64,000 nt of DNA from an uncultured Tissierellia bacterium (GTDB lineage: Bacteria > Bacillota > Clostridia > Tissierellales > Tissierellaceae), in NCBI GenBank assembly GCA_946402705.1, contig CAMIXG010000002.1, forward strand, positions 1-64,000. The letters are read 5' to 3'. Below, piece by piece: positions 30,383-40,637 of this stretch. The stretch's first letter is position 1. Each line of letters opens with the position of its first letter. The notes beneath the pieces are model-generated. The model did not search any database. It saw only the letters and a program-made list of their open reading frames with translations, and was not told the DNA's origin. Made by a program: the position numbers and the translations under genes.

Positions 30383-30417
30383 AAAATAAGCTTGCCATTT
30401 ATGGTAAGCTTATTTTA
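30383..30417 (+). terminator. Intrinsic terminator after rpmA
   Basis: AAAATAAGCTTGCCAT-TT-ATGGTAAGCTTATTTT. Confidence 0.8.
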
Positions 30418-30453
30418 TTTAAAGGGAATAAATAGTTAAAGGAGGGATACCGT

Positions 30454-31731
30454 ATGTTTATAGATATAGCCGAAATAAGTGTTAAAGCTGGAAAAGGTGG
30501 AAATGGAGTAGTAGCTTGGAGAAAAGAAAAGTATGAACCAGCAGGAGGACCTTATGGTGGAGATGGTGGTCATGGCGGAAATATAATCATTAAAGCTGAT
30601 GAGGGACTTAGAACCCTAATGGATTTTAGATATAAAAGATCATATAAGGGTGAAAATGGAGAAGATGGAAGAAGTAAGAAACAATTTGGTAAGGCTGGAG
30701 AAGACATTATATTAAAAGTACCAGTTGGTACACTTGTAAAAGATGCCGAAAGTAAAAGAGTTGTTGCAGACTTAAAAGACGGAGGTCAAGAGTTTGTAGT
30801 TGCAAGAGGTGGTAGAGGTGGTAGAGGAAATGCAAAATTTGCCACAGCCACAAGACAGGCACCTAACTTTGCAGAACCTGGTAAAAAAGGTGAAGAAAAA
30901 GTTGTAGTATTAGAATTAAAATTAATAGCAGATGTTGGACTAGTAGGTTATCCAAATGTTGGGAAATCCACACTATTATCTACAATATCTGAAGCTAAAC
31001 CAAAGATAGCTAATTATCACTTTACTACTTTAAAACCAAATCTAGGTGTTGTAAAAGTAGCTGAAGGAAAGAGTTTTGTAATAGCAGATATACCAGGTCT
31101 TATAGAAGGTGCTCACGAAGGTGTAGGACTAGGACACGATTTTCTAAGACATGTAGAGAGAACTAGAGTTTTGGTTCATGTAATAGATATGTCAGGTTAT
31201 GAGGGTAGAGATCCAATAGAAGATTATAAGACTATAAATGAAGAGATGTCTAGATATAATATAAAACTAGAAGAAAAACCACAAATAATAGTTGCCAATA
31301 AAATGGACTTACCAGGTTCAGAAGAAAATTTAGAAAGATTTAAAGAAGAGCTTGGAGAAGAAGTACTTGCTATACTTCCAACATCAGCAGCTACTAAAAA
31401 AGGTTTGGAAGAAGTGAAGTATAAGGTATGGGAAGTGCTTGAAAATGTTGAAGAAGAGTATGAAACATACGACGAGGAAATGGAATATGTAGAAGAAGAA
31501 CCTAAATATGATGATACAATAATCGTTAAGAAAGAAGAAGGCGAATATATTGTAGAAGGTGAATTTATTGATAGATTAGTTGAAAGAACTTACTTTGATA
31601 GTATGGATTCTTTAAGACATTTCCAAAAAGTTCTTCGTGACCAAGGTGTAATCGAGAGATTAGAAGAACTTGGTGTAGAGGAAGAAGAAATCGTTATAAT
31701 AGGTGGATATGAATTTGAATTCTTCCATTAA
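30454..31731 (+). CDS. obg: GTPase Obg/CgtA
   Basis: Gly-rich Obg fold (YGGDGGHGGNIII); GYPNVGKSTLLSTIS; OCT C-terminal domain. Confidence 0.97.
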   Translation: MFIDIAEISVKAGKGGNGVVAWRKEKYEPAGGPYGGDGGHGGNIIIKADEGLRTLMDFRYKRSYKGENGEDGRSKKQFGKAGEDIILKVPVGTLVKDAESKRVVADLKDGGQEFVVARGGRGGRGNAKFATATRQAPNFAEPGKKGEEKVVVLELKLIADVGLVGYPNVGKSTLLSTISEAKPKIANYHFTTLKPNLGVVKVAEGKSFVIADIPGLIEGAHEGVGLGHDFLRHVERTRVLVHVIDMSGYEGRDPIEDYKTINEEMSRYNIKLEEKPQIIVANKMDLPGSEENLERFKEELGEEVLAILPTSAATKKGLEEVKYKVWEVLENVEEEYETYDEEMEYVEEEPKYDDTIIVKKEEGEYIVEGEFIDRLVERTYFDSMDSLRHFQKVLRDQGVIERLEELGVEEEEIVIIGGYEFEFFH

Positions 31732-31744
31732 AAAGGAGGTTAAT

Positions 31745-32038
31745 ATGTTAAGAGGAAAGCAAAGATCTTATTTAAAAAGCTTAGCTCATAATTTGGAGCC
31801 ATTATTTCAACTTGGAAAAAATGGTATGACTGAAAATTTTGAGATACAGGTAGATGAAGCTTTAGAAAAAAGAGAATTAATAAAGATAAGTATACTGCAA
31901 AATTGTGATTTAGATGCAACAGAAACTGCAAGATATTTAACAGAAAAGTTAAATGCAGAATTTGTTCAAAGTATCGGTAGTAGATTTGTTATATATAGAG
32001 AATCTAATGAATATAAAAAAATAGAGCTACCTAAATAA
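31745..32038 (+). CDS. yhbY: YhbY family RNA-binding protein (CRM domain)
   Basis: LRGKQRSYLKSLAHNLEPLFQLGKNGM; ATG 31745 after AAAGGAGG. Confidence 0.93.
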   Translation: MLRGKQRSYLKSLAHNLEPLFQLGKNGMTENFEIQVDEALEKRELIKISILQNCDLDATETARYLTEKLNAEFVQSIGSRFVIYRESNEYKKIELPK

Positions 32039-32048
32039 CAAGGAGATT

Positions 32049-32657
32049 ATGATGAAAATAGGAATAATGGGTGGAACATTTAATCCTATTCATAATGGAC
32101 ATTTGCTAATAGGAGATTATGCAAAAAAACAATTTGGATTATATGAAGTTGTGTATATCCCCAATGGTAAACCAGCATATAAGAGTATAGATATAGACAT
32201 AAGTCCTGAAAATAGGTATGATATGGTAAAACTAGCCATAGAAAATATGGATGGTTTTACAGTATCAGATTTAGAAATAAAGAGAGATGGAATAACTTAT
32301 ACTATTGATACAATAAAAGAACTAAAAAAGTTTTATAAAGATGCAGACTTATATTTTATAGTTGGAGAAGACTCTCTTTTTAATTTAGAGGATTGGAAAA
32401 ACTATAGGGAGCTTTTTAAGCTATGTAGTTTTTTGGTCTTTAAAAGAAGAGAAGAAAGCGAAGCTAGGATAATAAGAGAAATAAAAAGACTAAATGAAAT
32501 GTATGGGGCAGATATACATTATATAAAATCTCCAGTTATAAATATATCTTCAACAAAGATTAGAAGTCAGGTAAAATTGGGTAATAAAGTAGCTAATGAT
32601 ATACCTGAATCAGTAGAGAAATATATTTACGACAACAATTTGTATGGAGATGATTAG
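32049..32657 (+). CDS. nadD: Nicotinate-nucleotide adenylyltransferase
   Basis: IGIMGGTFNPIHNGHLLIGDYA; SSTKIRSQV. Confidence 0.95.
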   Translation: MMKIGIMGGTFNPIHNGHLLIGDYAKKQFGLYEVVYIPNGKPAYKSIDIDISPENRYDMVKLAIENMDGFTVSDLEIKRDGITYTIDTIKELKKFYKDADLYFIVGEDSLFNLEDWKNYRELFKLCSFLVFKRREESEARIIREIKRLNEMYGADIHYIKSPVINISSTKIRSQVKLGNKVANDIPESVEKYIYDNNLYGDD

Positions 32658-33218
32658 ATGGATATAGATATAAAAGAATATTTAATAGATAAAATAGGTG
32701 AAAAAAGATATGAACATTCTCTTAGGGTGGTTGAAGTTGCAAAAACTTTAGGGGAAAAATATAATGTAGATTTAAAAAAACTTGAAACCGCTGCACTCTT
32801 ACATGATTGTGCAAAGATTAAGGATAAGGAGCTTTTATTGAAAAGTGCAAGGTCATTTGATATAATTAAAGACAATATAATGTTAGAAAATACTGAACTT
32901 ATACATGCTTATTTAGGAGCAGAATTTGCCAGGAGAGACTTTGGAATTGAAGATGAAGACATATTAAATTCCATAAGATATCATACTACTGGGCGAGTTG
33001 GTATGACCAGTTTTGAAAAAATTATATTTTTAGCAGATTATATTGAACCTGTGAGAAATTTCCCAGGGGTGGAAATAGTTAGAGAATTAGCTTATGAAAA
33101 CCTAGATAAGGCTGTATTACAGGCTATGAATCAAACTATAAACTTTTTAATAGAAAGAGGATTACTTATTTCTATAGATACAATAAATGCAAGAAATAGT
33201 ATAATACTAAATAATTAA
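32658..33218 (+). CDS. yqeK: YqeK-type HD domain protein (Ap4A hydrolase family)
   Basis: RYEHSLRVVEVAKTLGEKY...AALLHDCAK; downstream of nadD. Confidence 0.92.
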   Translation: MDIDIKEYLIDKIGEKRYEHSLRVVEVAKTLGEKYNVDLKKLETAALLHDCAKIKDKELLLKSARSFDIIKDNIMLENTELIHAYLGAEFARRDFGIEDEDILNSIRYHTTGRVGMTSFEKIIFLADYIEPVRNFPGVEIVRELAYENLDKAVLQAMNQTINFLIERGLLISIDTINARNSIILNN

Positions 33219-33233
33219 ATTTGGAGGGTTATT

Positions 33234-33617
33234 ATGTCTTTAAAAATTGTAGAAACTGAAAAAGCACCAGCAGCTATAGGACCTTATTCACAAGGTATAC
33301 AGGTTGGGAATTTTGTATACACATCAGGTCAGTTACCAATAGATATGGCTAGTGGAGAACTAGTAGTTGATGATATAAAAAAAGCTACTAAGGCATGTAT
33401 TGAAAATGCAGAAAGCATATTAAAAGAAGCAGGACTAAGCTTAAATGATGTGGTTAAAACTTTAATATTTATAACAGATATGGATGATTTTAGCCAAATA
33501 AATGAAGAATATGAAAAGTGCTTCAATGGTCATAAACCAGCTAGATCTTGTGTAGAAGTATCAAAATTACCGAAAGGTGCAAAAGTTGAAATCGAAGTAG
33601 TGGCTTATAAGGCTTAA
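33234..33617 (+). CDS. ridA: RidA family enamine/imine deaminase
   Basis: APAAIGPYSQGIQVGNFVYTSGQLPID; KLPKGAKVEIEVVAY. Confidence 0.92.
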   Translation: MSLKIVETEKAPAAIGPYSQGIQVGNFVYTSGQLPIDMASGELVVDDIKKATKACIENAESILKEAGLSLNDVVKTLIFITDMDDFSQINEEYEKCFNGHKPARSCVEVSKLPKGAKVEIEVVAYKA

Positions 33618-33629
33618 CAGGAGGTATTA

Positions 33630-33956
33630 ATGCAAGATATAGATAATCAAGTAGAACTTATAGTTAAAGCTTGTGAAGATAAAAAAGGTATAGATGTAAA
33701 AGTTATAGATGTATCTGGTAGATCATCAGTGGCAGATAAATTTATCATAGTAAGTGGTAATTCTGCTCCGCAGGTAAAGGCTATATCAGATGCAGTAGAA
33801 GAAGCGATGGATAAAGACAATAGACCTAATTTTATAAGAGAAGGTTATTCAGATGCGAAATGGATATTATTGGATTATGATAATATACTAGTGCATATAT
33901 TCCATAAAGATGAAAGAGAATTTTACGACTTAGAAAGACTATGGGAAGCTAATTAA
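33630..33956 (+). CDS. rsfS: Ribosome silencing factor
   Basis: VADKFIIVSGNSAPQVKAISDAV; WILLDYDNILVHIFHKDEREFYDLERLW. Confidence 0.94.
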   Translation: MQDIDNQVELIVKACEDKKGIDVKVIDVSGRSSVADKFIIVSGNSAPQVKAISDAVEEAMDKDNRPNFIREGYSDAKWILLDYDNILVHIFHKDEREFYDLERLWEAN

Positions 33957-33959
33957 TTC

Positions 33960-33995
33960 CAATAAAAAAGCTGTCTTTTCAGACAGCTTACATTT
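33960..33995. terminator. Bidirectional intrinsic terminator
   Basis: AGCTGTCT-TTTC-AGACAGCT with flanking A/T-rich tracts. Confidence 0.7.
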
Positions 33996-35319
33996 TATTT
34001 CTAGACGGTGCGTTATTCTTCTTTCGTCTTTTTTTCTTTTTATTTTTCTTTCTAACATAGTTTAGCCTAAATAAAAATAATAATATGAATACAAGTATGT
34101 ACCATTTATTAAGTATTTTTTTATACCAGATAGTATTAGGGTCTTTATCAATATCAGTAGAGGCTATTATATCAGCCTTTGTTATTGATTTTCCATTTAT
34201 AGAATAATCTATACTTCCTACCTTAGTCCCTTTAGCTATAGGGGCCTTTAAATCATTTATAGGAGTTATAGTTGATTTTATATCTTTTTCAGATCCTGAA
34301 ATGATATTTGAAGCAACATTGTTTTTAAGAATACCTGCAACAAATGGAGAAACACCATCTTTAATGGTAAAATCACCTACATATTGATTCTTAAATCCAA
34401 GGTTTTCATTAGTGAACTGTGTAAAACCATAATCAAAAAGTTTATGGGTATCTGTGTAAAGATTACCACCATCTACTTTTAAAACTACAGCAACCAAAGT
34501 CCTATCACCTTTTTTTACAGCTGAAACTAAACAAGATTGTGAAACTTTTGTAAAACCAGTTTTTATACCAATGGCACCTTCATATTTAATAGGAACTGAG
34601 TTTCCATTTACATCTATTTTCTGATTACTATATAAAAGTTTGTTGGCCGATTTTAAGTGTCTACCTTCAGTCTTTTTATTAGTGGGTGGAATTTCATAAG
34701 TATAATCCTTAACTATATTTCTAAAAACTTCATTTTTCATGGCATATTGAGCAATTAGAGCTAAGTCTTTTGCAGTTGTATAATGATTGTCATCATGCAA
34801 ACCATTCGGGTTTACAAAATTAGTATTTTTAGCCCCTAATTCTTGAGCTTTTTTATTCATTAAATCAACAAAGACATCAATATTACCAGATATGTGTTTG
34901 GCAATAGCTAGAGCTGAATCATTAGCAGATTCTATCAATAGAGCATGTAGCATTTGATCCAAGGTCATTTTTTCACCTACATCTAAAGCAATGTGGCTAC
35001 CAGAAGTTAAACTAGTTACTTCTTGGTCAACAGTTACAATATCATTAAGCTTTCCCAATTCAATTGCAAGTATCCCAGTCATAATTTTAGTAGTACTTGC
35101 TGGATATAGTTTCTTGTCAGAATTTTTTTCAAAAAGTATTTGAGAAGTACTTAAATCCATTAGTATAGCACCTTCTGCAACTATACCTAAAGGGTTATCA
35201 GAACCAGGTGTAACTTCTTCTGTAGGTGTTACAGGTTCTTCTGCTAGGCTAAGTACTGGATTTAAAACTAGAGCAAAACAAATAAATATCAAAAAGATTT
35301 TCTTCAATAAGTTCACCAC
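33988..35319 (-). CDS. D-alanyl-D-alanine carboxypeptidase (class C low-MW PBP), C-terminal TM
   Basis: Signal peptide; YPASTTKIMT (SxxK), ESANDSALAIAKHI, IGIKTGFTKVSQSCLVSA. Confidence 0.93.
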   Translation of the reverse strand: MVNLLKKIFLIFICFALVLNPVLSLAEEPVTPTEEVTPGSDNPLGIVAEGAILMDLSTSQILFEKNSDKKLYPASTTKIMTGILAIELGKLNDIVTVDQEVTSLTSGSHIALDVGEKMTLDQMLHALLIESANDSALAIAKHISGNIDVFVDLMNKKAQELGAKNTNFVNPNGLHDDNHYTTAKDLALIAQYAMKNEVFRNIVKDYTYEIPPTNKKTEGRHLKSANKLLYSNQKIDVNGNSVPIKYEGAIGIKTGFTKVSQSCLVSAVKKGDRTLVAVVLKVDGGNLYTDTHKLFDYGFTQFTNENLGFKNQYVGDFTIKDGVSPFVAGILKNNVASNIISGSEKDIKSTITPINDLKAPIAKGTKVGSIDYSINGKSITKADIIASTDIDKDPNTIWYKKILNKWYILVFILLFLFRLNYVRKKNKKKKRRKKNNAPSRNKM

Positions 35320-35394
35320 CTTCCTATAATTAGTTATTATATCAGATTTGATAGGAATTTTTAAGAATTAATATTATTGAAAAGGAGAATTTTT

Positions 35395-35967
35395 ATGTTT
35401 AATAAAAATAATAAAAAGATAATTGTCACATCATTTATAATTATTTTTACAATAATTATCTTGAGAATACTATATTATTCTAATAACAATGTCGATAGTA
35501 TAAAAGTAGAGAATAATGAAAGTCAAGATATTGAGCAAAATGAAAATTTAGAAACAGCTGAAATCTATGTTCATATAACTGGAAATGTTGAAAATCCAGG
35601 CATGCTCATATTGGAAAATGGAAGTAGATTAAATGATGCAGTTGATTTATGTGGAGGCTTTTTGGAAGGTACAGATATGGAAAACATTAATCTGGCTCTA
35701 AAGTTAAAAGATGAGGATAAGATACATATACCAAAAATAGGTGAAGTGACAACAACATTTAAAGAAGACCAGGATGATAGAGTAGAAATTAATAGATGTA
35801 CAAAAGCAGAACTTTTATCTCTACCAGGAATAGGAGAAAAGAAAGCAGAACAAATCATAGAATATAGAGAAAGAAACAAGTTTGAAAAAATAGAAGATAT
35901 AATGGAAGTATCTGGAATTGGAGAAAAAACTTTTGAAAATTTCAAGGATTATATATTTGTGGAATAA
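35395..35967 (+). CDS. comEA: Competence protein ComEA (SLBB-like plus helix-hairpin-helix)
   Basis: YVHITGNVENPGMLIL...VEINRCTKAELLSLPGIGEKKAEQIIEYRERNKFEKIEDIMEVSGIGEKTFENFKDYI. ATG 35395 after AAAGGAG. Confidence 0.9.
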   Translation: MFNKNNKKIIVTSFIIIFTIIILRILYYSNNNVDSIKVENNESQDIEQNENLETAEIYVHITGNVENPGMLILENGSRLNDAVDLCGGFLEGTDMENINLALKLKDEDKIHIPKIGEVTTTFKEDQDDRVEINRCTKAELLSLPGIGEKKAEQIIEYRERNKFEKIEDIMEVSGIGEKTFENFKDYIFVE

Positions 35968-36030
35968 AATGCAACAAATATACATTATATGGGTATACTA
36001 TATTCTAAATGTATGATAGGGGTGAGTTAA

Positions 36031-36717
36031 GTGACTAAAAGATTATTAATAGTTGACGGAGATAGAAATTTCGTTAAGAGTGTAGCATATGAATTAAACA
36101 AGGAAGATTATTCTATATTTGCACTATATGAAGGAAAGAATACTGTTAGAGAACTTGGAAATCAACATTATGATCTTGTTGTAATAGACTCTAGTCTACC
36201 AGATGGTAGTGGTATAAGTTTGTGTAAAGAGATTAGAAAAGAATATAAGATGCCAATAATAATAATAAGTGAAGATAGTAATATAATGAGTGAAATTATA
36301 GCTTTGGAAGCAGGTGCAGATTATTATATTGTTAAACCATTTAAATCAGAAGAATTAAAGACTAAGATGAAGGTAATCTTTAGAAGAATGGAATATGCTG
36401 ATGGAACAAAGAAGGATGAAAACCTTGAGATAGGAGATTTCAAATTAAATACCATAGGTAGAACAGTAGAACTTCATGGATATGAAATAAGTCTTACAGC
36501 AAAGGAATTTGATTTATTTTATATTTTAATAACTAATCCAGGCCAGATATTTAGTAGGGAAGACCTTCTAAAAAGAGTTTGGGGAGATGATTATTTTGGA
36601 GATGGAAGAACAATAGATGTCCATATTAGAAGAATTAGAAGAAAATTATTAAAGGTTGTTGATGAAGACATATATATAGAGACTAAATGGGGAGAAGGCT
36701 ACTATTTTAGAATCTAA
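36031..36717 (+). CDS. Response regulator, OmpR/PhoB winged-helix type, no adjacent kinase
   Basis: Receiver (DLVVIDSSLPDGSG; YYIVKPF) and wHTH (GQIFSREDLLKRVWGDDYFGDGRTIDVHIRRIRRKL). Confidence 0.93.
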   Translation: MTKRLLIVDGDRNFVKSVAYELNKEDYSIFALYEGKNTVRELGNQHYDLVVIDSSLPDGSGISLCKEIRKEYKMPIIIISEDSNIMSEIIALEAGADYYIVKPFKSEELKTKMKVIFRRMEYADGTKKDENLEIGDFKLNTIGRTVELHGYEISLTAKEFDLFYILITNPGQIFSREDLLKRVWGDDYFGDGRTIDVHIRRIRRKLLKVVDEDIYIETKWGEGYYFRI

Positions 36718-36728
36718 AGGGTGAAGAT

Positions 36729-39095
36729 ATGAAAAGATACTTTTCTTATATAAGCTTATATTTAGTAATTGGAATTTTAATCGGATATTTTTTTGATTTT
36801 AAGGATTTTAGGACTTATATTTTTATATTTAATCTAGTACTTGTATCGGGATTTTTAGGTTTAGCAGTTAAAAACGAAACACTTGTAAAAGCGACATTAT
36901 TTTTATTGTTAGGGATATTATTAGTATCATTTAGTATAGACTCCAAGGTTTATAATATCCTAGATAAAAAGGTGGACATGGTTGGCAAGGTGGTAAAATT
37001 AGAGACAAAAGATGACAAGGCAAGACTGCTAGTTGAGATAATAAGCTTAGATGGGGAAAAAATAAAAAGAAATAATAAGATTTTACTAAGTTTAGAGGAT
37101 AAGGATAATAAAATAAAAACTGATTATATTATAAAATCTAGGTTAACTTTAAAAGAACCATTACATAATAAAAATCCTAAGATGTTTAATTATAAAAAGT
37201 ATTTATTATCTAAAAGAATTTATGCAGTAGGATTTGTAAAAGCTGATAAGATAGAAGTTATTTCTAAAAAACAAAGTATTTTATCAACAACTAGAGAATT
37301 ATTTAGAGACAGGGTAGAGCTTACATTTTCCAAAAATATGAGTATGGGAAATGCTCAATTGATTAAGAGTATAATACTTGGAGAAGATTTTTTACTTAAA
37401 GAGGATAGAGATATTTATAATAATTTAGGTCTGGCACACATACTTGCAGTGTCAGGATTACATATAGGAATTATTTCATCCTTTATCTATACTGGACTAA
37501 GATTTTTAAAGATGGGCAAGAAAGTGGCAACAATAATGACAATCGTAACCATTTGGATATATGGATTGTTAATATACTTACCTGTATCTATATTAAGGGC
37601 TAATATCATGGTTACAGTCTATTTTTTGAGTAGAATTTTATTCTTACCCTATGATTATAAAAACTCAATATTTCTAGCTATGTTTATTTGTTTAATATTA
37701 AATCCTTTAAATATAATCAATATTAGTTTCATCCTAAGTTTTATGGCTGTTTTATCCCTTGCCTATATTAATCCTATCCTTAGTATATATTTAAAAAAAT
37801 ATGGTATAAGATACCATAAAGTCATGGCTCCAATAATATCAGTTAATATAGGATTACTACCAGTGCTTGGCTATTATTTTAATCAGCTACAGACCCTATC
37901 TCTAGTATCAAATCTTATAGTAGTTCCAATCATAGCAGTAAGTTTAAACTTAAGTGCAGTTTCCTTAATAATAAATGGCAGACTTAAAGTTCTTAACTTG
38001 CTAATAAATACAATTTTAGATTTGGAAAATATAATATTGGTAGGCTTAAATAAGCTATCATTCTTTAATATGGGTGTGAAATCACCAAATTTTGAAACCA
38101 TAATATTTTATTATATGGTTTTATTTTTAATTTTATATAAGCATAAGTTTAAAACTGTATTTAATAAGTTTGATAAGGTAATTATAAGTAATATCTGTAT
38201 ATGTATAATACTTACTAGCATGGATTCTATTTTTGCTAAAAAACTTGAAATAAACTTTGTTGATGTGGGTCAGGGAGACTTTATAGTTGTAAGGGAAAAT
38301 GGAAAGAACTATGTATTAGATACTGGTGGAGAGGTATTTGACCAATATAGCATAGGGGAGAATATAGTTGTTCCCTATTTGTTAAAACATGATATAAAAA
38401 AGTTAAGGGGTTTATTTATATCCCATTTTCATGAAGACCATGCAAAAGCTGGGAAAAATATCCTTGAAAACTATAGAGTATCTAATGTTTATGCCACATA
38501 TAAGGCTGAAGATAATTATTTGTATAAAAATTTAGCTAAGTATAAAAAGATAAATATATTAAAATCAGGAGATAGGATGAAATTATCAAAGGATTTAACT
38601 TTTCATATATTAAATCCTGAGAGAGCTTATAAGGATTCTAATGAAAATAATTTATCCATGGTAATTTTAATGACTTATAAGGATAAAAAACTTATTTTTA
38701 CTGGAGACATAGAGAGTAAGATTGAAGAAAAGTTATTATCCTTGGATAAAATAGAGAATATAGACCTTTTAAAGGTAGCCCACCATGGGAGTAAGACTTC
38801 ATCTACACAAGAATTTTTAGACTGGGTAAATCCTAAAATATCAGTCTTTACTGTGGGGAAAAATAATAGGTATAAGCATCCTGATAGTGAGGTAGTTCAG
38901 AGGCATAAAAATCAAATATTTAGGACTGATTTAGATGGTCATATAAAAATTATAATCTGTAAGGATAAGATATATACAAAGACCTATGAAGATAAGATAA
39001 TAATATCTTTGGATGATTTGATTTATCTTAATATATACACTCTTTTAATAATTTATATATTGAGTAAGGAAAAGGAAAAATATATGTTATTATAA
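36729..39095 (+). CDS. comEC: DNA internalization protein ComEC/Rec2 with C-terminal metallo-beta-lactamase domain
   Basis: LAHILAVSGLHIGIISSFIYTGLRFL; NFVDVGQGDFIVV; ISHFHEDHAKAGK; LLKVAHHGSKTSS. Confidence 0.94.
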   Translation: MKRYFSYISLYLVIGILIGYFFDFKDFRTYIFIFNLVLVSGFLGLAVKNETLVKATLFLLLGILLVSFSIDSKVYNILDKKVDMVGKVVKLETKDDKARLLVEIISLDGEKIKRNNKILLSLEDKDNKIKTDYIIKSRLTLKEPLHNKNPKMFNYKKYLLSKRIYAVGFVKADKIEVISKKQSILSTTRELFRDRVELTFSKNMSMGNAQLIKSIILGEDFLLKEDRDIYNNLGLAHILAVSGLHIGIISSFIYTGLRFLKMGKKVATIMTIVTIWIYGLLIYLPVSILRANIMVTVYFLSRILFLPYDYKNSIFLAMFICLILNPLNIINISFILSFMAVLSLAYINPILSIYLKKYGIRYHKVMAPIISVNIGLLPVLGYYFNQLQTLSLVSNLIVVPIIAVSLNLSAVSLIINGRLKVLNLLINTILDLENIILVGLNKLSFFNMGVKSPNFETIIFYYMVLFLILYKHKFKTVFNKFDKVIISNICICIILTSMDSIFAKKLEINFVDVGQGDFIVVRENGKNYVLDTGGEVFDQYSIGENIVVPYLLKHDIKKLRGLFISHFHEDHAKAGKNILENYRVSNVYATYKAEDNYLYKNLAKYKKINILKSGDRMKLSKDLTFHILNPERAYKDSNENNLSMVILMTYKDKKLIFTGDIESKIEEKLLSLDKIENIDLLKVAHHGSKTSSTQEFLDWVNPKISVFTVGKNNRYKHPDSEVVQRHKNQIFRTDLDGHIKIIICKDKIYTKTYEDKIIISLDDLIYLNIYTLLIIYILSKEKEKYMLL

Positions 39096-39116
39096 TAGGG
39101 TGATAGGAGTGATATT

Positions 39117-40142
39117 TTGGATTTTACAGAGTTTAATAAGATACTGAAAAATAAAGAAGTTGAAAATGCTTATTTATTTAAGGGAACAGAAAATTATTTA
39201 ATGGAAAAATATATAGAGAATATAAAAAAAGTTTATATAGATGAAAATTTTAGTATGATAAATTATATTGAGATAGATAGTAGTGGTAACTTTGAGCAAA
39301 TTTTAAATGCATGTGAAACCTTACCCTTTATGAGTGAGAAAAAATTAATAGTTATAAAGGATATAAATGAACTATCTCAGGGCGATAAGTCTATAATGGA
39401 TAAACTCAATGATTACTTGAGTGAAGTGTCAAATGATAATATTCTAGTAGTAAGGGATAAAAATGATAATTTAAAAAAAACTACTAAGTTATACAAAAGT
39501 TTTAATAAAAAAGATAGGGTTGTGGAATTCAATAGATTAAATGTAAAGCAATTAAATTCTTTTATAGGTAAATTGATAAGGGATAAGGATAAGACAATTG
39601 ACGATACAGAATTAAACTATATAGTTCAAAAATCTGGATATTTAACATATAAGAGTGAGAAAACACTTTTTGAAATGGAAAATGAGATTGCAAAAATAAT
39701 TGATAGCAGTAAGGAGATTAAGATTAGCAAGGAAGACATAGATAAAAATATGATAGTGGATGTAAATGCTAATATATTTAATCTAATAGATAGTTTAATG
39801 GGAAAAGATTTAAGGACCAGTCTAATTATATTTAATAACATTTATGAGAGTGGAGAGCCTATATCTAAATTATTATTTATGTTAATAAGGCATTTTAGAT
39901 TACTTAATAAGTATATAGTATATAGTGGTCAAGGATATGGAATGAATGATATAAATCAAAAACTCAAGATAAGTCCCTATGAATTAAAGAAAATTGATAA
40001 ATTTTCAAGAGTTGTAGAGGGAGAGAAGGTTAATTATATTTTGTCTAAATTATTAGAATTTGATATAAGGCAAAAATCAGTAGCCCTAGATGGAAAATTA
40101 TCAATGGAATTACTAATAGCAGATATAATTAAAAATATGTAA
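39117..40142 (+). CDS. holA: DNA polymerase III subunit delta
   Basis: NAYLFKGTENYLMEKYIE...; position between comEC and rpsT. Confidence 0.88.
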   Translation: MDFTEFNKILKNKEVENAYLFKGTENYLMEKYIENIKKVYIDENFSMINYIEIDSSGNFEQILNACETLPFMSEKKLIVIKDINELSQGDKSIMDKLNDYLSEVSNDNILVVRDKNDNLKKTTKLYKSFNKKDRVVEFNRLNVKQLNSFIGKLIRDKDKTIDDTELNYIVQKSGYLTYKSEKTLFEMENEIAKIIDSSKEIKISKEDIDKNMIVDVNANIFNLIDSLMGKDLRTSLIIFNNIYESGEPISKLLFMLIRHFRLLNKYIVYSGQGYGMNDINQKLKISPYELKKIDKFSRVVEGEKVNYILSKLLEFDIRQKSVALDGKLSMELLIADIIKNM

Positions 40143-40146
40143 AAAA

Positions 40147-40175
40147 ATAAAACTTCGGTTAGCCGAAGTTTTATT
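40147..40175. terminator. Bidirectional intrinsic terminator (holA / rpsT)
   Basis: AATAAAACTTCGG-TTAG-CCGAAGTTTTATT. Confidence 0.8.
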
Positions 40176-40437
40176 ACATTGCAGCATTTAGTTTCTTAGT
40201 TAATTGACTAAGCTCTCTAGAAGCTTTGTTTGCATGTATAAGATTTTTATGAGCTGCTTTTTTAAGACCTTTATCAACAAGTTTAATAAGTTCTTTAGCT
40301 TGTTCTATATCGTTATTTTCAATCGCTAAATTGAATTTTTTTATAGTCGTTTTAAGTGAAGAAAGTCTAGATTTATTTTCTTTACGTTTTCTTTCAGTTA
40401 CTTTTATTCTTTTTTCCGCAGATTTTATATTTGCCAT
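40174..40437 (-). CDS. rpsT: 30S ribosomal protein S20
   Basis: MANIKSAEKRIKVTERKRKENKSRLSSLKTTIKKF; GGAGGTGAC RBS. Confidence 0.97.
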   Translation of the reverse strand: MANIKSAEKRIKVTERKRKENKSRLSSLKTTIKKFNLAIENNDIEQAKELIKLVDKGLKKAAHKNLIHANKASRELSQLTKKLNAAM

Positions 40438-40469
40438 ATTGTCACCTCCTAAATCACTATAACAAAGAT

Positions 40470-40498
40470 ATTTTATCATCTATAGATGGAGATTGCAA
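40470..40498 (-). promoter_or_regulatory. SigA promoter for rpsT (minus strand)
   Basis: Reverse complement TTGCAA - 17 nt - TAAAAT. Confidence 0.6.
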
Positions 40499-40573
40499 GA
40501 TTAAAATCGGTTTTTAAATAATTAAAGGAAAAAAACCAAGTGAGAGAGTCTTTCAATCTAAATCCAGAAAATA

Positions 40574-40601
40574 TTGCTAAAACTCTCATAAATGATATAA
40601 T
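40574..40601 (+). promoter_or_regulatory. SigA promoter for the signal peptidase cluster
   Basis: TTGCTA - 16 nt - TATAAT. Confidence 0.65.
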
Positions 40602-40637
40602 ATACAGTGTTACAATAAGATATAAGTGGGTGATAAA

